Notes: a model not told the origin generated them from the letters alone. DNA of 64,000 bases from Streptomyces marokkonensis (GCF_008312835.1 NZ_VSKS01000008.1:1-64000); one strand, 5' to 3'; counted from the first letter of the stretch, positions 28,634-37,924 are shown. Numbers and translations: made by a program.

Positions 28634-29643
28634 CCGTCGGCGGGCCCGGTGTCCGTGCGCGGCGGCCAGGGGGCGCCCCAGTCGGTGTCCCGGGCCGCCC
28701 GGTACAGGTCGCCGTGGCGTTTGGTGACGGTGGTGCGGCGCAGGGAGGGGTCCGTCTCGCAGAGGTCGAGGAGGACCTGGCCCTTGCGGATCTGCGGCTT
28801 GCGGACGATCCGGGCGGGGGCCGGGGCGGCCGGGACCCGGGTGGCGGCCACATAGCTGAACTTCTCGTCCTCGTAGGCGAGGGAGCCGCCCTTGACCTGA
28901 CGGTGCAGGGAGGAACGGCTGACCCTCGCGGAGAAGTGGCACCAGTCCGTGCCGGGCACGATGGGGCAGGCGGCGCTGTGCGGGCAGGGGGCGGCGACGT
29001 GGAAACCGGCGGAGATCAGGCGGTCGCGGGCCTCGATGACACGGGCGTAGCCGTCGGGCGTGCCGGGTTCGACGATCACGACGGCCCGCGCGGCACCGGC
29101 GGCGGCGTCGACGAGGGCGGCGCGGTCGGGGGCGGTGAGCTCGTTGAGGACGTACGAGACGGTGACGAGGTCGGTGCTCCCGATGGTGAGCGCCGATCCG
29201 ATACGAGAGCGGTGCCAGCGCGCCTGGCGCAGGGCGGGGTTGGCGACGGCGAGTTCCCGGCCGAGGGCGAGTGCGGGTTCGGCCCAGTCCAGGACGGTGA
29301 CCGGTCGCTCCCCGTCCCAGGTCGCGCTCACCGCCCAGGCGGCCGCGCCGGTGCCGCCGCCGACGTCCACGTGGTCACGGGGCGCCCATCCGGGCACCGC
29401 GTCCGCGAACGCCGCCAGCGCCGACCGGACCGCCTCGTACGTCGCGGGCATGCGGTAGGCGGCGTACGCGGCCACATCGGCCCGGTCCCGGAGGATGGGG
29501 GACCCGGTCGGGGTGGCGCCCCGGTAGGTGGCGATCAGCCGTTCGACGGCCTGCGCGGCCTGCCGTGCCGGAAGCCCGTCGAGCAGCCCGGCGAGGGCGG
29601 AGCGCAGGGTTTCGGCGGGCGTCAGGGAGGCGGGGGCGTTCAC
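28630..29643 (-). CDS. Rsm22-like ribosomal small-subunit methyltransferase
   Basis: This 337-residue protein starts at GTG 29643. It has a SAM-binding motif (DVGGGTGAAAWAV, about residue 93) and, later, the Cys/His cluster CPHSAACPIVPGTDWCHF typical of Rsm22/mS22-type proteins, which carry an iron-sulphur or zinc site and act on the small ribosomal subunit. The N-terminal region RADVAAYAAYRMPATYEAVR is also family-like. Its stop overlaps the end of the convergent small gene by 4 bp. Confidence 0.82.
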   Translation of the reverse strand: MNAPASLTPAETLRSALAGLLDGLPARQAAQAVERLIATYRGATPTGSPILRDRADVAAYAAYRMPATYEAVRSALAAFADAVPGWAPRDHVDVGGGTGAAAWAVSATWDGERPVTVLDWAEPALALGRELAVANPALRQARWHRSRIGSALTIGSTDLVTVSYVLNELTAPDRAALVDAAAGAARAVVIVEPGTPDGYARVIEARDRLISAGFHVAAPCPHSAACPIVPGTDWCHFSARVSRSSLHRQVKGGSLAYEDEKFSYVAATRVPAAPAPARIVRKPQIRKGQVLLDLCETDPSLRRTTVTKRHGDLYRAARDTDWGAPWPPRTDTGPADG

Positions 29644-29675
29644 CCGGCGATTCTACGGAAGAGGGGCGCGTCCCC

Positions 29676-30842
29676 TCACATCCCCCGCACCGCCCGCGCC
29701 ACCCGCGTCCCCGCCTCCGCCCTCGGCCCGCTGTCCGGCGGGACCGGCCGGCGGGGGTGCACCGTGTTGGCCAGGAGGATCACGTAGGTGTCCGTGGCGC
29801 GGTCGAGCACCAGGGACGTACCCGTGAAACCCGTGTGGCCCGCGGCGCCCCGGCCCGCCAGTTCCCCCATGAACCACGGCTGGTCCAGGGCGAATCCCAG
29901 GCCCGGCGGGGTGAACAGCAGGTCCACGAAGTCCGGACCGAGGATGCGGGCGGGGCCGTACGACCCGCCGGCCAGCAGGGTGCGGCAGAAGACCGCCAGG
30001 TCGCGGCCCGTGGAGAACAGCCCGGCGTGGCCCGCGACCCCGCCCAGCGCCCAGGCGTTCTCGTCGTGCACCTCGCCCCGCAGCATCCCCCGGTCCGCCT
30101 TGGCCCACGGCCGCCGCTGGTCCTCCGTCGCCGCGGCGGACGGGCACGGCCCGAAGGCGGTCGCGGTCATGCCCAGCGGCCGGGTGATGCCGTCCCGCAC
30201 CAGGGTGTCGAGCGTGCGGCGGGTGAGACGCTCCAGGACCTGCTGGAGGAGCAGCATGTTGAGGTCGGAGTAGCAGTGGGTGCCGGGCACGCCGACGGGC
30301 TGTTCCGCGCGGAGCAGTGCCAGCCGTTCCGCGTCGTCGGCGCAGTCGTACAGCGGGAGTTCGGGGCGCAGCCCGGAGGTGTGGGTGAGCAGTTGACGGA
30401 CGGTGATGCCGTGCCGTGCGGCCGCCGTGAAGTCCGGCAGGTAGGCGCCCACGCGGGCGTCGATGCCCAGGGTGCCCCGCTCGATCTGCTGCACGGCCGC
30501 CACCGAGGTGAACAGCTTGGTCAGGGAGGCGAGGTCGAAGGGGGTGTCCACGGTCATCGGGACCCGTTCGGCCGGGGGCAGTTCGACCGGGGCTCCCGCC
30601 TCCTCGTCGTACGCGGCGTAGCGCACGGCCCAGCCCGCCGCCTCCTGCACGGCGAGCACCGGGCCGCGCCCGACGACCACGACGGCGCCCGCCGCCCAGG
30701 GGCGCTCGCCGCCGGTGCGGGCGTGGACCTCCCGGACCAGGCGCCGGAGTTCCCCGGCGTCCAGCCCGGCCCGTTCGGGTGTGCCGTGGCGAAGTCGCGG
30801 CGCGCTCAGATGCCCCCGCCCTTCGCTCCCGTCCCGTTCCAC
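29676..30842 (-). CDS. Serine hydrolase, class C beta-lactamase/EstB family
   Basis: This protein of about 388 residues has its start put at GTG 30842; the frame is open far upstream but overlaps the MFS gene in another frame. Catalytic features are SLTK (Ser-x-x-Lys) in FDLASLTKLFTSVAA, a YSD at the Tyr motif, HTSGL, and HTG in AAGHTGFTG. No signal peptide is evident, so it is probably a cytoplasmic esterase or peptidase-like enzyme. It overlaps the end of the upstream MFS gene by about 37 bp, so the two probably share a transcript. Confidence 0.82.
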   Translation of the reverse strand: MERDGSEGRGHLSAPRLRHGTPERAGLDAGELRRLVREVHARTGGERPWAAGAVVVVGRGPVLAVQEAAGWAVRYAAYDEEAGAPVELPPAERVPMTVDTPFDLASLTKLFTSVAAVQQIERGTLGIDARVGAYLPDFTAAARHGITVRQLLTHTSGLRPELPLYDCADDAERLALLRAEQPVGVPGTHCYSDLNMLLLQQVLERLTRRTLDTLVRDGITRPLGMTATAFGPCPSAAATEDQRRPWAKADRGMLRGEVHDENAWALGGVAGHAGLFSTGRDLAVFCRTLLAGGSYGPARILGPDFVDLLFTPPGLGFALDQPWFMGELAGRGAAGHTGFTGTSLVLDRATDTYVILLANTVHPRRPVPPDSGPRAEAGTRVARAVRGM

Positions 30843-32134
30843 GGGCGGCACATTCCCAGGAAGCAGGCCAGCGCCACCAGCGCCGCGGCCAGTTGGACGA
30901 CGGCCATCGGGACGGCGGTGTCCTCCCCGGCCACTCCCACCAGCGGGGACGCGATCGCCCCGATGAGGAAGGACGTCGCGCCGAGCAGGGCCGACGCGGA
31001 GCCTGCGGCGTGCCGGGTGCGCATCAGGGCGAGCGTCTGGGTGTTGGGCATGGTGATGCCCATCGCCGACATCAGCACGAAGAGCCCGGCGGCCACGGGC
31101 ACCAGCCCCACCTCGCCGAACACGCCCAGAGACATCAGCAGCAGCGCGACCGCGGCGACGGCCACGACGACGAGCCCGAGGCCGAGCACCCTGTCCAGCG
31201 GGACCCGGCCGACCAGGATCTTGCCGTTGATCTGGCCCATGACGACCAGGCCGATGGAGTTGAGCCCGAACAGCAGGCTGAAGGTCTGCGGGGAGGCGCC
31301 GTAGATCTCCTGGACGACGAACGGGGAGGCCGCGACGTAGGCGAAGAGGGAGGCGAAGGCGAAACCGCCGGTGAGCATGTAGCCGGTGAAGACCCGGTCG
31401 GTGAGCAGCCGGCGCATCGAGCCGAGGGCCTCGCCGACGCCTCCGCCGTGGCGGTCGGCCGGGGGCAGTGTCTCCGGCAGCCTCGCCCAGACGACGGCCG
31501 TCAGGAGCACCCCGACGACGGTGAGGACGACGAACACGCCCCGCCAGTCCGTGACCCGCAGGACCTGCCCGCCGATCAGCGGCGCCACGATCGGCGCGAC
31601 TCCGGAGATCAGCATGAGGGTGGAGAAGAAGCGGGCCATGGTGACGCCGTCGTAGAGGTCGCGGGCGACCGCCCGGGCGATGACGATGCCGGCCGCGCCC
31701 GCGAGGCCCTGCGCCAGCCGGCACGCGACGAGGAGTTCCACGGTCGGTGCGAACGCGCACAGCGCGGTGGCGACGATGTAGACGGCGAGGCCGGCGAGCA
31801 GCGGGCGGCGGCGGCCCCAGCGGTCGCTCATCGGGCCGACCACGAGCTGCCCGAGCGCCAGGCCGGCCAGGCAGGCGGTGAGGGTGAGCTGGACGGTGGC
31901 GGCGGGCGCGTGCAGGGCCTGGGTGACCTGCGGCAGGGCGGGGAGGTACATGTCCATCGCCAGCGGCGGTATGGCGGTCAGACCGCCGAGGACGAGTGTG
32001 ACCAGGAGGCCGGTACGGCGGTCGGTGGTGGTGGTGCGGGATGCCGGTGTGCGCCTCCTCGGCGTGGTCTCCGGTGCGCCGTTCTCCTTCGCCTTCGCCG
32101 TCGGGTTCGATATGGACGCCCCGCCCTCGGGCAT
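30806..32134 (-). CDS. MFS exporter, Bcr/CflA family
   Basis: This 442-residue, 12-helix transporter starts at ATG 32134, chosen over an ATG 18 bp upstream because AGGGAGGGG fits it. Family markers are LGGLTAIPPLAMDMYLPALP in helix 1, MSDRWGRRRPLL (motif A) and the DRLYDG-like ARDLYDGVTMARFFS. Bcr/CflA proteins export drugs and metabolites by proton antiport. The serine hydrolase gene follows with overlap. Confidence 0.9.
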   Translation of the reverse strand: MPEGGASISNPTAKAKENGAPETTPRRRTPASRTTTTDRRTGLLVTLVLGGLTAIPPLAMDMYLPALPQVTQALHAPAATVQLTLTACLAGLALGQLVVGPMSDRWGRRRPLLAGLAVYIVATALCAFAPTVELLVACRLAQGLAGAAGIVIARAVARDLYDGVTMARFFSTLMLISGVAPIVAPLIGGQVLRVTDWRGVFVVLTVVGVLLTAVVWARLPETLPPADRHGGGVGEALGSMRRLLTDRVFTGYMLTGGFAFASLFAYVAASPFVVQEIYGASPQTFSLLFGLNSIGLVVMGQINGKILVGRVPLDRVLGLGLVVVAVAAVALLLMSLGVFGEVGLVPVAAGLFVLMSAMGITMPNTQTLALMRTRHAAGSASALLGATSFLIGAIASPLVGVAGEDTAVPMAVVQLAAALVALACFLGMCRPWNGTGAKGGGI

Positions 32135-32211
32135 GTGACCCCTCCCTTTCATGCCATCGGCTCCCTATGCTCTCAGCTCGTACGGAGTGCTCGGCGTCAA
32201 CGGCGATGTCA

Positions 32212-32225
32212 TGGGAGCGCTTCCA
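32212..32225. promoter_or_regulatory. CebR/LacI-type operator before the oxidoreductase gene
   Basis: TGGGAGCGCTTCCA differs at one position from the CebR consensus TGGGAGCGCTCCCA. It lies 49 bp before the start of the Gfo/Idh/MocA gene, in the divergent region with the MFS gene. Confidence 0.65.
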
Positions 32226-32273
32226 TCCACATTCGTTGAAAATGTGACGAACGACACGAGCAGGGTGGGACAC

Positions 32274-33299
32274 ATGACGGAGCAGAGGGTGCGCTGGGGA
32301 ATCCTGGCGACCGGCGGGATGTCCGCGACGTTCACGGCGGATCTCGTGGAGCTGCCGGACGCGGAGGTCGTGGCGGTCGCGTCGCGCTCGGCCGAGCCGG
32401 CGAAGGCGTTCGCCGAGCGGTTCGGGATACCGCGGGCGTACGGCGACTGGGAGTCGCTGGCGCGGGACGAGGAGGTCGACGTCGTCTACGTCGCCACTCC
32501 GCACTCGGCGCACCGCGCGGCGGCCGGGCTGATGCTGGAGGCCGGGCGCAACGTGCTGTGCGAGAAGCCGTTCACGCTGAACGCGCGCGAGGCGCGGGAA
32601 CTGGTCGCACTCGCTCGGGACAACGGGCGCTTCCTGATGGAGGCCATGTGGATGTACTGCCATCCCATGGTGCGGCGGCTCAAGGCGCTGGTCGACGACG
32701 GGGCGATCGGTGAGGTGCGCAGCCTCCAGGCGGACTTCGGGCTCGAGGGCCCCTTCCCCGCCTCGCACCGGCTGCGCGACCCGGCGCTGGGCGGCGGCGC
32801 GCTGCTGGATCTCGGCGTGTACCCGGTGTCCTTCACGCAGCTGCTGCTCGGGGAGCCGTCGGACATCGTGGCGCGAGCGGTGCTCTCGGAGGAGGGCGTC
32901 GATCTGCAGACGGGGGCACTGCTCTCCTGGGAGAGCGGCGCTCTCGCTTCGGTGCACTGCTCCATCGTGGGCGGTACGGCGACCTCCGCGTCGATCACCG
33001 GGTCGAAGGGCCGCATCGACATTCCGTACGGCTTCTTCTTCCCGGAGCGGTTCACGCTGCACCGGGACGGCCGTGACCCCGAGGAGTTCACGGCCGACCC
33101 GGCCGACGGCCCCCGGGGCAGCCTCAAGCACGAGGCCGCCGAGGTGATGCGGGCCCTGCGGGCCGGTGAGAACGAGTCGCCGCTGGTCCCGCTGGACGGC
33201 ACCCTCGCCGTGATGCGGACGCTCGACACGATCCGCGACCGCGTCGGCGTCCGCTACCCGGGGGAAGCCGCCAGGGCCCCCGAGGTCACGCCGGCTTGA
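32274..33299 (+). CDS. Gfo/Idh/MocA-family NAD(P)-dependent oxidoreductase
   Basis: This 341-residue protein starts at ATG 32274 behind AGGGTGGGA. The Rossmann start is RWGILATGGMSATFTADL, with VVAVASRSAEPAKAFAERFGIP after it, the catalytic-Lys motif CEKPFTLN, and a C-terminal sheet domain. Substrates in this family are sugars, polyols or related compounds; the closest look is to trans-dihydrodiol/xylose dehydrogenase-like proteins. A LacI-type operator upstream supports a carbohydrate role. The last 14 bp overlap the convergent phoD. Confidence 0.87.
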   Translation: MTEQRVRWGILATGGMSATFTADLVELPDAEVVAVASRSAEPAKAFAERFGIPRAYGDWESLARDEEVDVVYVATPHSAHRAAAGLMLEAGRNVLCEKPFTLNAREARELVALARDNGRFLMEAMWMYCHPMVRRLKALVDDGAIGEVRSLQADFGLEGPFPASHRLRDPALGGGALLDLGVYPVSFTQLLLGEPSDIVARAVLSEEGVDLQTGALLSWESGALASVHCSIVGGTATSASITGSKGRIDIPYGFFFPERFTLHRDGRDPEEFTADPADGPRGSLKHEAAEVMRALRAGENESPLVPLDGTLAVMRTLDTIRDRVGVRYPGEAARAPEVTPA

Positions 33300-34926
33300 G
33301 CCCCTGCTCCCCCGCCTCCGTCACGAAGGAGGCGGCGGTCGTGAGCGGCGCGCCCTGCGTGGTCACGTGGGAGACCGTCTTGAAATCGGCGCGCGCCCGC
33401 TCCCGGTCGAGCGACACCGTCGTGTAGCCGCGCAGCCCGTTGTAGAACTTCATGTGCGGGTTGGCGGCCGTGAGAGTGGCCCAGTTGGCCGGCTTCGCGG
33501 AGCCGTTGCCGCCGCTGGTGATGGAGGACGTGACGATCTCCGTGCCCACGGTCCGGGAGTCCGGGTCGGAGAAGTCGCGCTTGATGTCGAAGCCGTAGTG
33601 CACGTGCACGTCGCCGGTGAGGACCATGAGGTTCTCGACGCCGGCGGCCTGCGCGCCGGCCAGGACCCGTTCGCGGGAGGCCGGGTAGCCGTCCCAGGAG
33701 TCCATGGAGACCTTGGACGGCGGGGTGGTCGTGTCGTGGCGCCGGGAGAAGGTGACCTGCTGGGGCACCACGTTCCAGACGGCGTCCGACCGGTGCCAGC
33801 CGTTGATCAGCCAGCGTTCCTGGGCGTCACCGGTGAGGGTGCGCGAGGGGTCCTCGGACTCGGGCCCCGGGTACTGCCAGCCGTCGCCGTAGGCCTGGTT
33901 GGAGCGGTACTGGCGGGTGTCCAGCACGTCGAACTGGGCCAGCCGGCCCCAGTGCAGGCGACGGTGGAGCCTGAGGTCGGGGCCGTCGGGGAGCTGGGGG
34001 CGGCGCAGCGGCATGTTCTCCCAGTAGGCCCGGTAGGCGGCGGCCCTGCGCAGCAGGAACTCCTCCGGCGGGACGCTGTTCTCCGGGGTGCCGTCGGCGT
34101 AGTTGTTCTCGGTCTCGTGGTCGTCCCAGGTGACGACGAAGGGGTGCGCGGCGTGCGCGGCCCTGAGCTCCGCGTCGGACTTGTAGAGGGCGTACCGCAG
34201 GCGGTAGTCCTCCAGGGTCACCGTCTCCCGCTTGAACAGGCCGGGCAGGGTGCCGGACGGGTAGGCGCGCGCGCCCGCGACGTCGTTGACGGCGTACTCG
34301 TAGAGGTAGTCGCCGAGGTGGAAGACGACGTCCAGGTCCTCCTCGGCCAGGTGCCGGTACGCGGTGTAGTAGCCCTGGTCGTAGCGCTGGCAGGAGACCA
34401 CGCCGAAGGTGAGGCCGGCGGCCCTGCTGTGGGTGGCGGGGGCGGTGCGGGTGCGGCCGACCGGGCTCACGAAGCGGCCGGCGCGGAAGCGGAAGTAGTA
34501 GACGTGGCCCGGGGCGAGCCGGCCGGCCTCGACGTGCACGGCGTGGTGGAACTCGGGGTGGGCGGTGGCCTTGCCCCGTCTGACGACGCGGCGGAACCGC
34601 TCGTCGAGGGCGAGTTCCCAGTCGACGGCGACGCGTTGCGCGGGCAGTCCGCTGTCGGCCTGGTAGGGGGCCGGGGCCAGGCGGGTCCACAGCAGGACGG
34701 AGTCGGGGTGGGGGTCGCCGGAGGCGACGCCGAGGGTGAAGGGGTCGTCGGTGATCCGTGCGGCGTCGAGTTCGGCGGCGGCCGCGGTGCCCGCGCCGGG
34801 GACGCCGACCGCGAAGGCGAGCGCGGCGGCGGCGCCGGTGGTGGTCAGGAAGCGGCGGCGGCCGATGTGCCGGGCTGCCGCGCGGAGTTCGGGGGCGTGC
34901 TGTGAGTGGCGGACCTCGGGTGTCAT
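33286..34926 (-). CDS. phoD: PhoD-family alkaline phosphatase, Tat-exported
   Basis: This 546-residue protein starts at ATG 34926, preceded by AGGGGAGG. A twin-arginine signal RRRFLTTTGAAAALAF (about 23-38) ends near AAA-AELD. The domain has SGDPHPDSVLLWTRLAP, FHLGDYLYEY, WDDHETENNYA and VLTGDVHVHYGF, the metal-ligand segments of PhoD. It hydrolyses phosphodiesters or monoesters outside the cell. I looked for a clear PHO box upstream and did not find a convincing one. Confidence 0.93.
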   Translation of the reverse strand: MTPEVRHSQHAPELRAAARHIGRRRFLTTTGAAAALAFAVGVPGAGTAAAAELDAARITDDPFTLGVASGDPHPDSVLLWTRLAPAPYQADSGLPAQRVAVDWELALDERFRRVVRRGKATAHPEFHHAVHVEAGRLAPGHVYYFRFRAGRFVSPVGRTRTAPATHSRAAGLTFGVVSCQRYDQGYYTAYRHLAEEDLDVVFHLGDYLYEYAVNDVAGARAYPSGTLPGLFKRETVTLEDYRLRYALYKSDAELRAAHAAHPFVVTWDDHETENNYADGTPENSVPPEEFLLRRAAAYRAYWENMPLRRPQLPDGPDLRLHRRLHWGRLAQFDVLDTRQYRSNQAYGDGWQYPGPESEDPSRTLTGDAQERWLINGWHRSDAVWNVVPQQVTFSRRHDTTTPPSKVSMDSWDGYPASRERVLAGAQAAGVENLMVLTGDVHVHYGFDIKRDFSDPDSRTVGTEIVTSSITSGGNGSAKPANWATLTAANPHMKFYNGLRGYTTVSLDRERARADFKTVSHVTTQGAPLTTAASFVTEAGEQGLKPA

Positions 34927-36085
34927 CCGTTCCTCCCCTGGCGTGTGGATGCGGAAGGAATTGGAGTGGCCGGGAACGACGTCGCATTGACGCGTACACA
35001 GCATCCGGATGACGGTCGCATGAGGACTGCGTGGCGGGCCCCGCGCGGGCCGCGGCCCGCGAACGCCGGGCACATCGGGGAAGCTCCATCAACTACCTTG
35101 TAGGGCACGGCGGTTACTGACCCCGGGATGATCACGGAGGGTGGTCCCCCACGACGCCGGACCGCGGGCGGGTCCACACATTCGGAATATCGACGTCCGC
35201 CCCATTGCGGTCGTCGGCCGACCTGTGCTCCACTCATCTGCACGAAAGCTTCACACTTGGGGCAGACTGCTTCCGCAGGCCATCTCCAGGGGGAGGCGGC
35301 AGCCGTTCCACGGCACCGGGCCGGGGGTGGAGCCCGCGCGGGACCGCGGGTGCGCGCCGGCACGTGGAACGGCTGCCACACCACCCGCCCCCCGTGCGGC
35401 CGCCGGCGAGCACACCCCGGGAACCCGCCGGATAACACGCCGCGGCTGGAAAGCGTCGGACATATACCGAACGCCCGCCGCACCCGAAAAAACAGCCAAA
35501 TTACGCGGTACTCAACTCCCGCGGGCGAGAAAATGAACGCCGCTCAAGTTAGTGGTCTACCCCTTTGAAAGATGCTGAACAATTCCATAATGCACGAACA
35601 GTCGCATTCTTTCGGATTGACCGATTGGGCAGCATCTCGCGCGTCCCGCCCGCGCTACCACAGGTATCAGGGGCGGCAATGGCGGCTCACCGGGCGAAGT
35701 TGGCAACTAGCGGCCACATCGGTGACGCTACGCGCAAGTAACCGGCCGGTCGGCACATGAAGCGGAACCAGACGTGCCGGTTCATTAGCTCCCTGTGCAT
35801 CTTGCTGTCACGGACCCCACCATGGGAACTGGATATCGTCGCCCAGTCGTGATTACCTACACCTGATTTCGGCCACACTGTGAGCACAATGCCTTCGGCC
35901 GACCATCACAGTGCGATTCATTGCCAGGGAGGCAAACGCCCACGGGTGGCATGAGGTTTAATTTCCGGTTCAATTAATATGCCGAGCGGGGGCCGGCGGT
36001 GACGCCGGGCGTCACACAGCTGGGGCAACCAGGGCCGGTCAGCGCGCGGCAGAGGCAATGTGCAAACGATCATGGGGGCTCACGC
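34927..36085. other. 1.16-kb gene-poor stretch separating housekeeping genes from the cluster
   Basis: No convincing gene in either strand: the frames present are short or Arg/Pro-biased with no start signals. The left half is ordinary GC-rich DNA and carries a large inverted repeat (35298-35377). From about 35440 to 35980 the DNA is clearly richer in A/T than its surroundings (for example TTTAATTT and CAATTAATAT near 35958-35980), which may hold the promoter of the regulator gene at 36086. Confidence 0.65.
35298..35377. repeat. Perfect 15-bp inverted repeat with 50-bp spacer
   Basis: GGCAGCCGTTCCACG (35298-35312) is repeated exactly, inverted, as CGTGGAACGGCTGCC (35363-35377). The 80-bp unit could fold as a long hairpin in RNA. 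It is in the middle of the gene-poor stretch, about 370 bp before phoD and 700 bp before the regulator gene. Confidence 0.7.
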
Positions 36086-36865
36086 GTGGCTGGCATTGCG
36101 TTCGATCTACCGACTGACGTCGAGCTGGAGGAAAGCGTTCCCCGGGGTCATGCCGCTCGCCTGGAACAGACGCTGTTGCAGGCCCGCGCCCTGATCGAGT
36201 CCACGATGTCCCTGCACCGCAGGCGTCCGGCAACGGTGTCAGGCGTGACGCACATGGACGCCGAGGTGACCGCCGAGACCCTCGAGCGGCTCGTGCGGGG
36301 AGCGCGGCGCTCGGTCAACGTGGCGCTCACCGGATCGGTCGGCTTCGTGGAGGCCGTCCTGCGGCGCCTGGTCCAGGTGCCGAGCGGCGTGACCGTACGG
36401 GTCCTGTGCAATCCGGCCGCCCTCGAGGTCGCGCCCGCCCGGCTGCGGGCCCTGCCCGCGGTGCGGGTGCTCCGGCACGAACTGTGCGGCATCGTCGTGG
36501 TCGACGGGACGGCCGCGTTCCTGCGGCTGGGCACCGAGGGGTCGGCCGACGACAGGGCCGCGGTCGTCACCGACCGCGCCGCGGTGAGCACCCTGCAACT
36601 GCTCTACGCCGGGGCCTGGTCGCGCGGCCGCCGGCTCGTCGACCACCCCGAGCCCAGCCCCCGGCTGCGGTCGGAACTGACCCGCCGCATCCTGGAGCAG
36701 CTGCGGTCCGGGCGCACCGACGCCACCGCCGCGTGCGCGCTCCAGGTGTCGCTGCGCACCTACCGGCGCCATGTCGCCGAGATCATGCGGGAACTCGACG
36801 CGTCGTCCCGCTTCCAGGCCGGGGTGCGCGCGGTCGAGCTCGGGCTGCTGCACGAGACCAGGTGA
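36086..36865 (+). CDS. LuxR-like HTH regulator, first of a tandem pair
   Basis: This 259-residue protein starts at GTG 36086 behind GGGGGCT; a GTG at 35999 is an alternative. The N-terminus has LEQTLLQARALIESTM, the middle resembles a phospholipase-D/TrmB-like sensor region, and the C-terminus (about 205-255) is a helix-turn-helix: ILEQLRSGRTDATAACALQ, then VSLRTYRRHVAEIM and SSRFQAG. The next gene encodes a protein of the same length with the same N- and C-terminal patterns, so the pair arose by duplication. It sits at the left edge of the biosynthetic cluster and is a likely pathway regulator; target and ligand are unknown. Confidence 0.78.
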   Translation: MAGIAFDLPTDVELEESVPRGHAARLEQTLLQARALIESTMSLHRRRPATVSGVTHMDAEVTAETLERLVRGARRSVNVALTGSVGFVEAVLRRLVQVPSGVTVRVLCNPAALEVAPARLRALPAVRVLRHELCGIVVVDGTAAFLRLGTEGSADDRAAVVTDRAAVSTLQLLYAGAWSRGRRLVDHPEPSPRLRSELTRRILEQLRSGRTDATAACALQVSLRTYRRHVAEIMRELDASSRFQAGVRAVELGLLHETR

Positions 36866-36943
36866 CCGGCCGGGCGGCGGTGCCGCCCACGGCCGTGGAA
36901 CGGACCCAGCGAACGGAACATCAGCGAGGAATGGGGGCACGAG

Positions 36944-37723
36944 GTGTGCGGCCAATCGGGGGACGAGTTGGAGCATGCTCTCTTGCAGGTCAGAGAGTTG
37001 ATCGAGTCGACCATGATCATCCATCGGGACCGCAGCCGGCGGGAGCAGCTCATCACGGCGCTCCCCGGCGGCTACGGACAGCTCATCGGCGTCACACGGG
37101 AGCTGATGGGGCAGGCCACCGACACCGTCGACATCCTGCGTTCCCGGCTGCCGGGCACCGGCAGCCAGTTGGAGCGGATCGGGCTGCTGGAGGCCGATCT
37201 GCTGCACTTCGCCCGGGAGCGGGTCTCGGCGCGGTTACTGACCGGGCCCGATCTGGTGGGCGACTCGCTGGGCGGCTGGCTGCCCGACCCGCACCGCCGG
37301 CTGACGATACGGGTGGCCCGGCTGCCGCCGTTGCAGGTGCTCATCGCCGACCGTGCCACCGCCCTGGTCGTGGTCGGCTCCCCCTCCGAGCGCCGGGCCT
37401 CCCTCATCAGGGCGCCCGAGGTGCTGCAGGCCCTGGGCACGCTCTTCGAGAGCATCTGGCACAGTTCCGCTTCCCCTTCCGAACACCTGGCGTTCGGCGA
37501 CCGTGACCGGGCGGTTCTGGTCCGGCAGATACTGGGCGCCATGCGGGCCGGGACCACCGACGAGGTGGCCGCCCGCGAACTGACCGTCTCCGTACGGACC
37601 TACCGGCGCTACGTCGCGGAGATCATGGCGCTGCTCGGTGCGAGTTCCCGCTTCCAGGCGGGCGTGCGGGCCGCGGAACTCGGACTGCTGCCGCCCGGTC
37701 AGCACGGTACGTACCGCCCGTGA
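36944..37723 (+). CDS. LuxR-like HTH regulator, second of a tandem pair
   Basis: This 259-residue protein starts at GTG 36944. The N-terminal LEHALLQVRELIESTM and C-terminal ILGAMRAGTTDEVAARELT, then VSVRTYRRYVAEIM and SSRFQAG, closely match the preceding gene; the central sensor part has diverged. It lies 78 bp downstream of its paralogue on the same strand, probably co-transcribed. Both proteins share the SRFQAG-type helix end with the regulator at 46452. Confidence 0.78.
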   Translation: MCGQSGDELEHALLQVRELIESTMIIHRDRSRREQLITALPGGYGQLIGVTRELMGQATDTVDILRSRLPGTGSQLERIGLLEADLLHFARERVSARLLTGPDLVGDSLGGWLPDPHRRLTIRVARLPPLQVLIADRATALVVVGSPSERRASLIRAPEVLQALGTLFESIWHSSASPSEHLAFGDRDRAVLVRQILGAMRAGTTDEVAARELTVSVRTYRRYVAEIMALLGASSRFQAGVRAAELGLLPPGQHGTYRP

Positions 37724-37924
37724 GGAGCCCGCAGGTTCCTGAAACGCGCGTTGCCCCGCCGGGGACAGCGCAGTTCGATGGGTTCCCAGGGAACGGGAGC
37801 GTCCTCGCCGGACGCCTTCCGTGACCGGAGGTTCCCCCCGTAGCCACCGGTCGCGGGACCCCTGCCGGTCGGTCCGGTGCGGGTCCCGGCGCCCTGGACG
37901 GTGTCCGTCGCGGAAGGTGGATCC

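Noticed and set aside
29676-33131. Single 1151-codon minus frame covering three genes
   Set aside because: Only the final part (from about 30842) is real, the serine hydrolase; the rest is a shadow of the MFS and oxidoreductase genes.
34927-35040. Possible PHO box upstream of phoD
   Set aside because: I could not find two or more 11-bp units matching the Streptomyces pattern; only scattered partial matches.
35128-35568. 146-codon frame in the boundary region
   Set aside because: Composition is Arg/Pro/His-rich, there is no recognisable family, and it runs across the large inverted repeat.
35570-35637. 8-bp inverted arms AGATGCTG/CAGCATCT about 60 bp apart
   Set aside because: The arms are too short and too far apart to be distinguished from chance in a stretch of this size.
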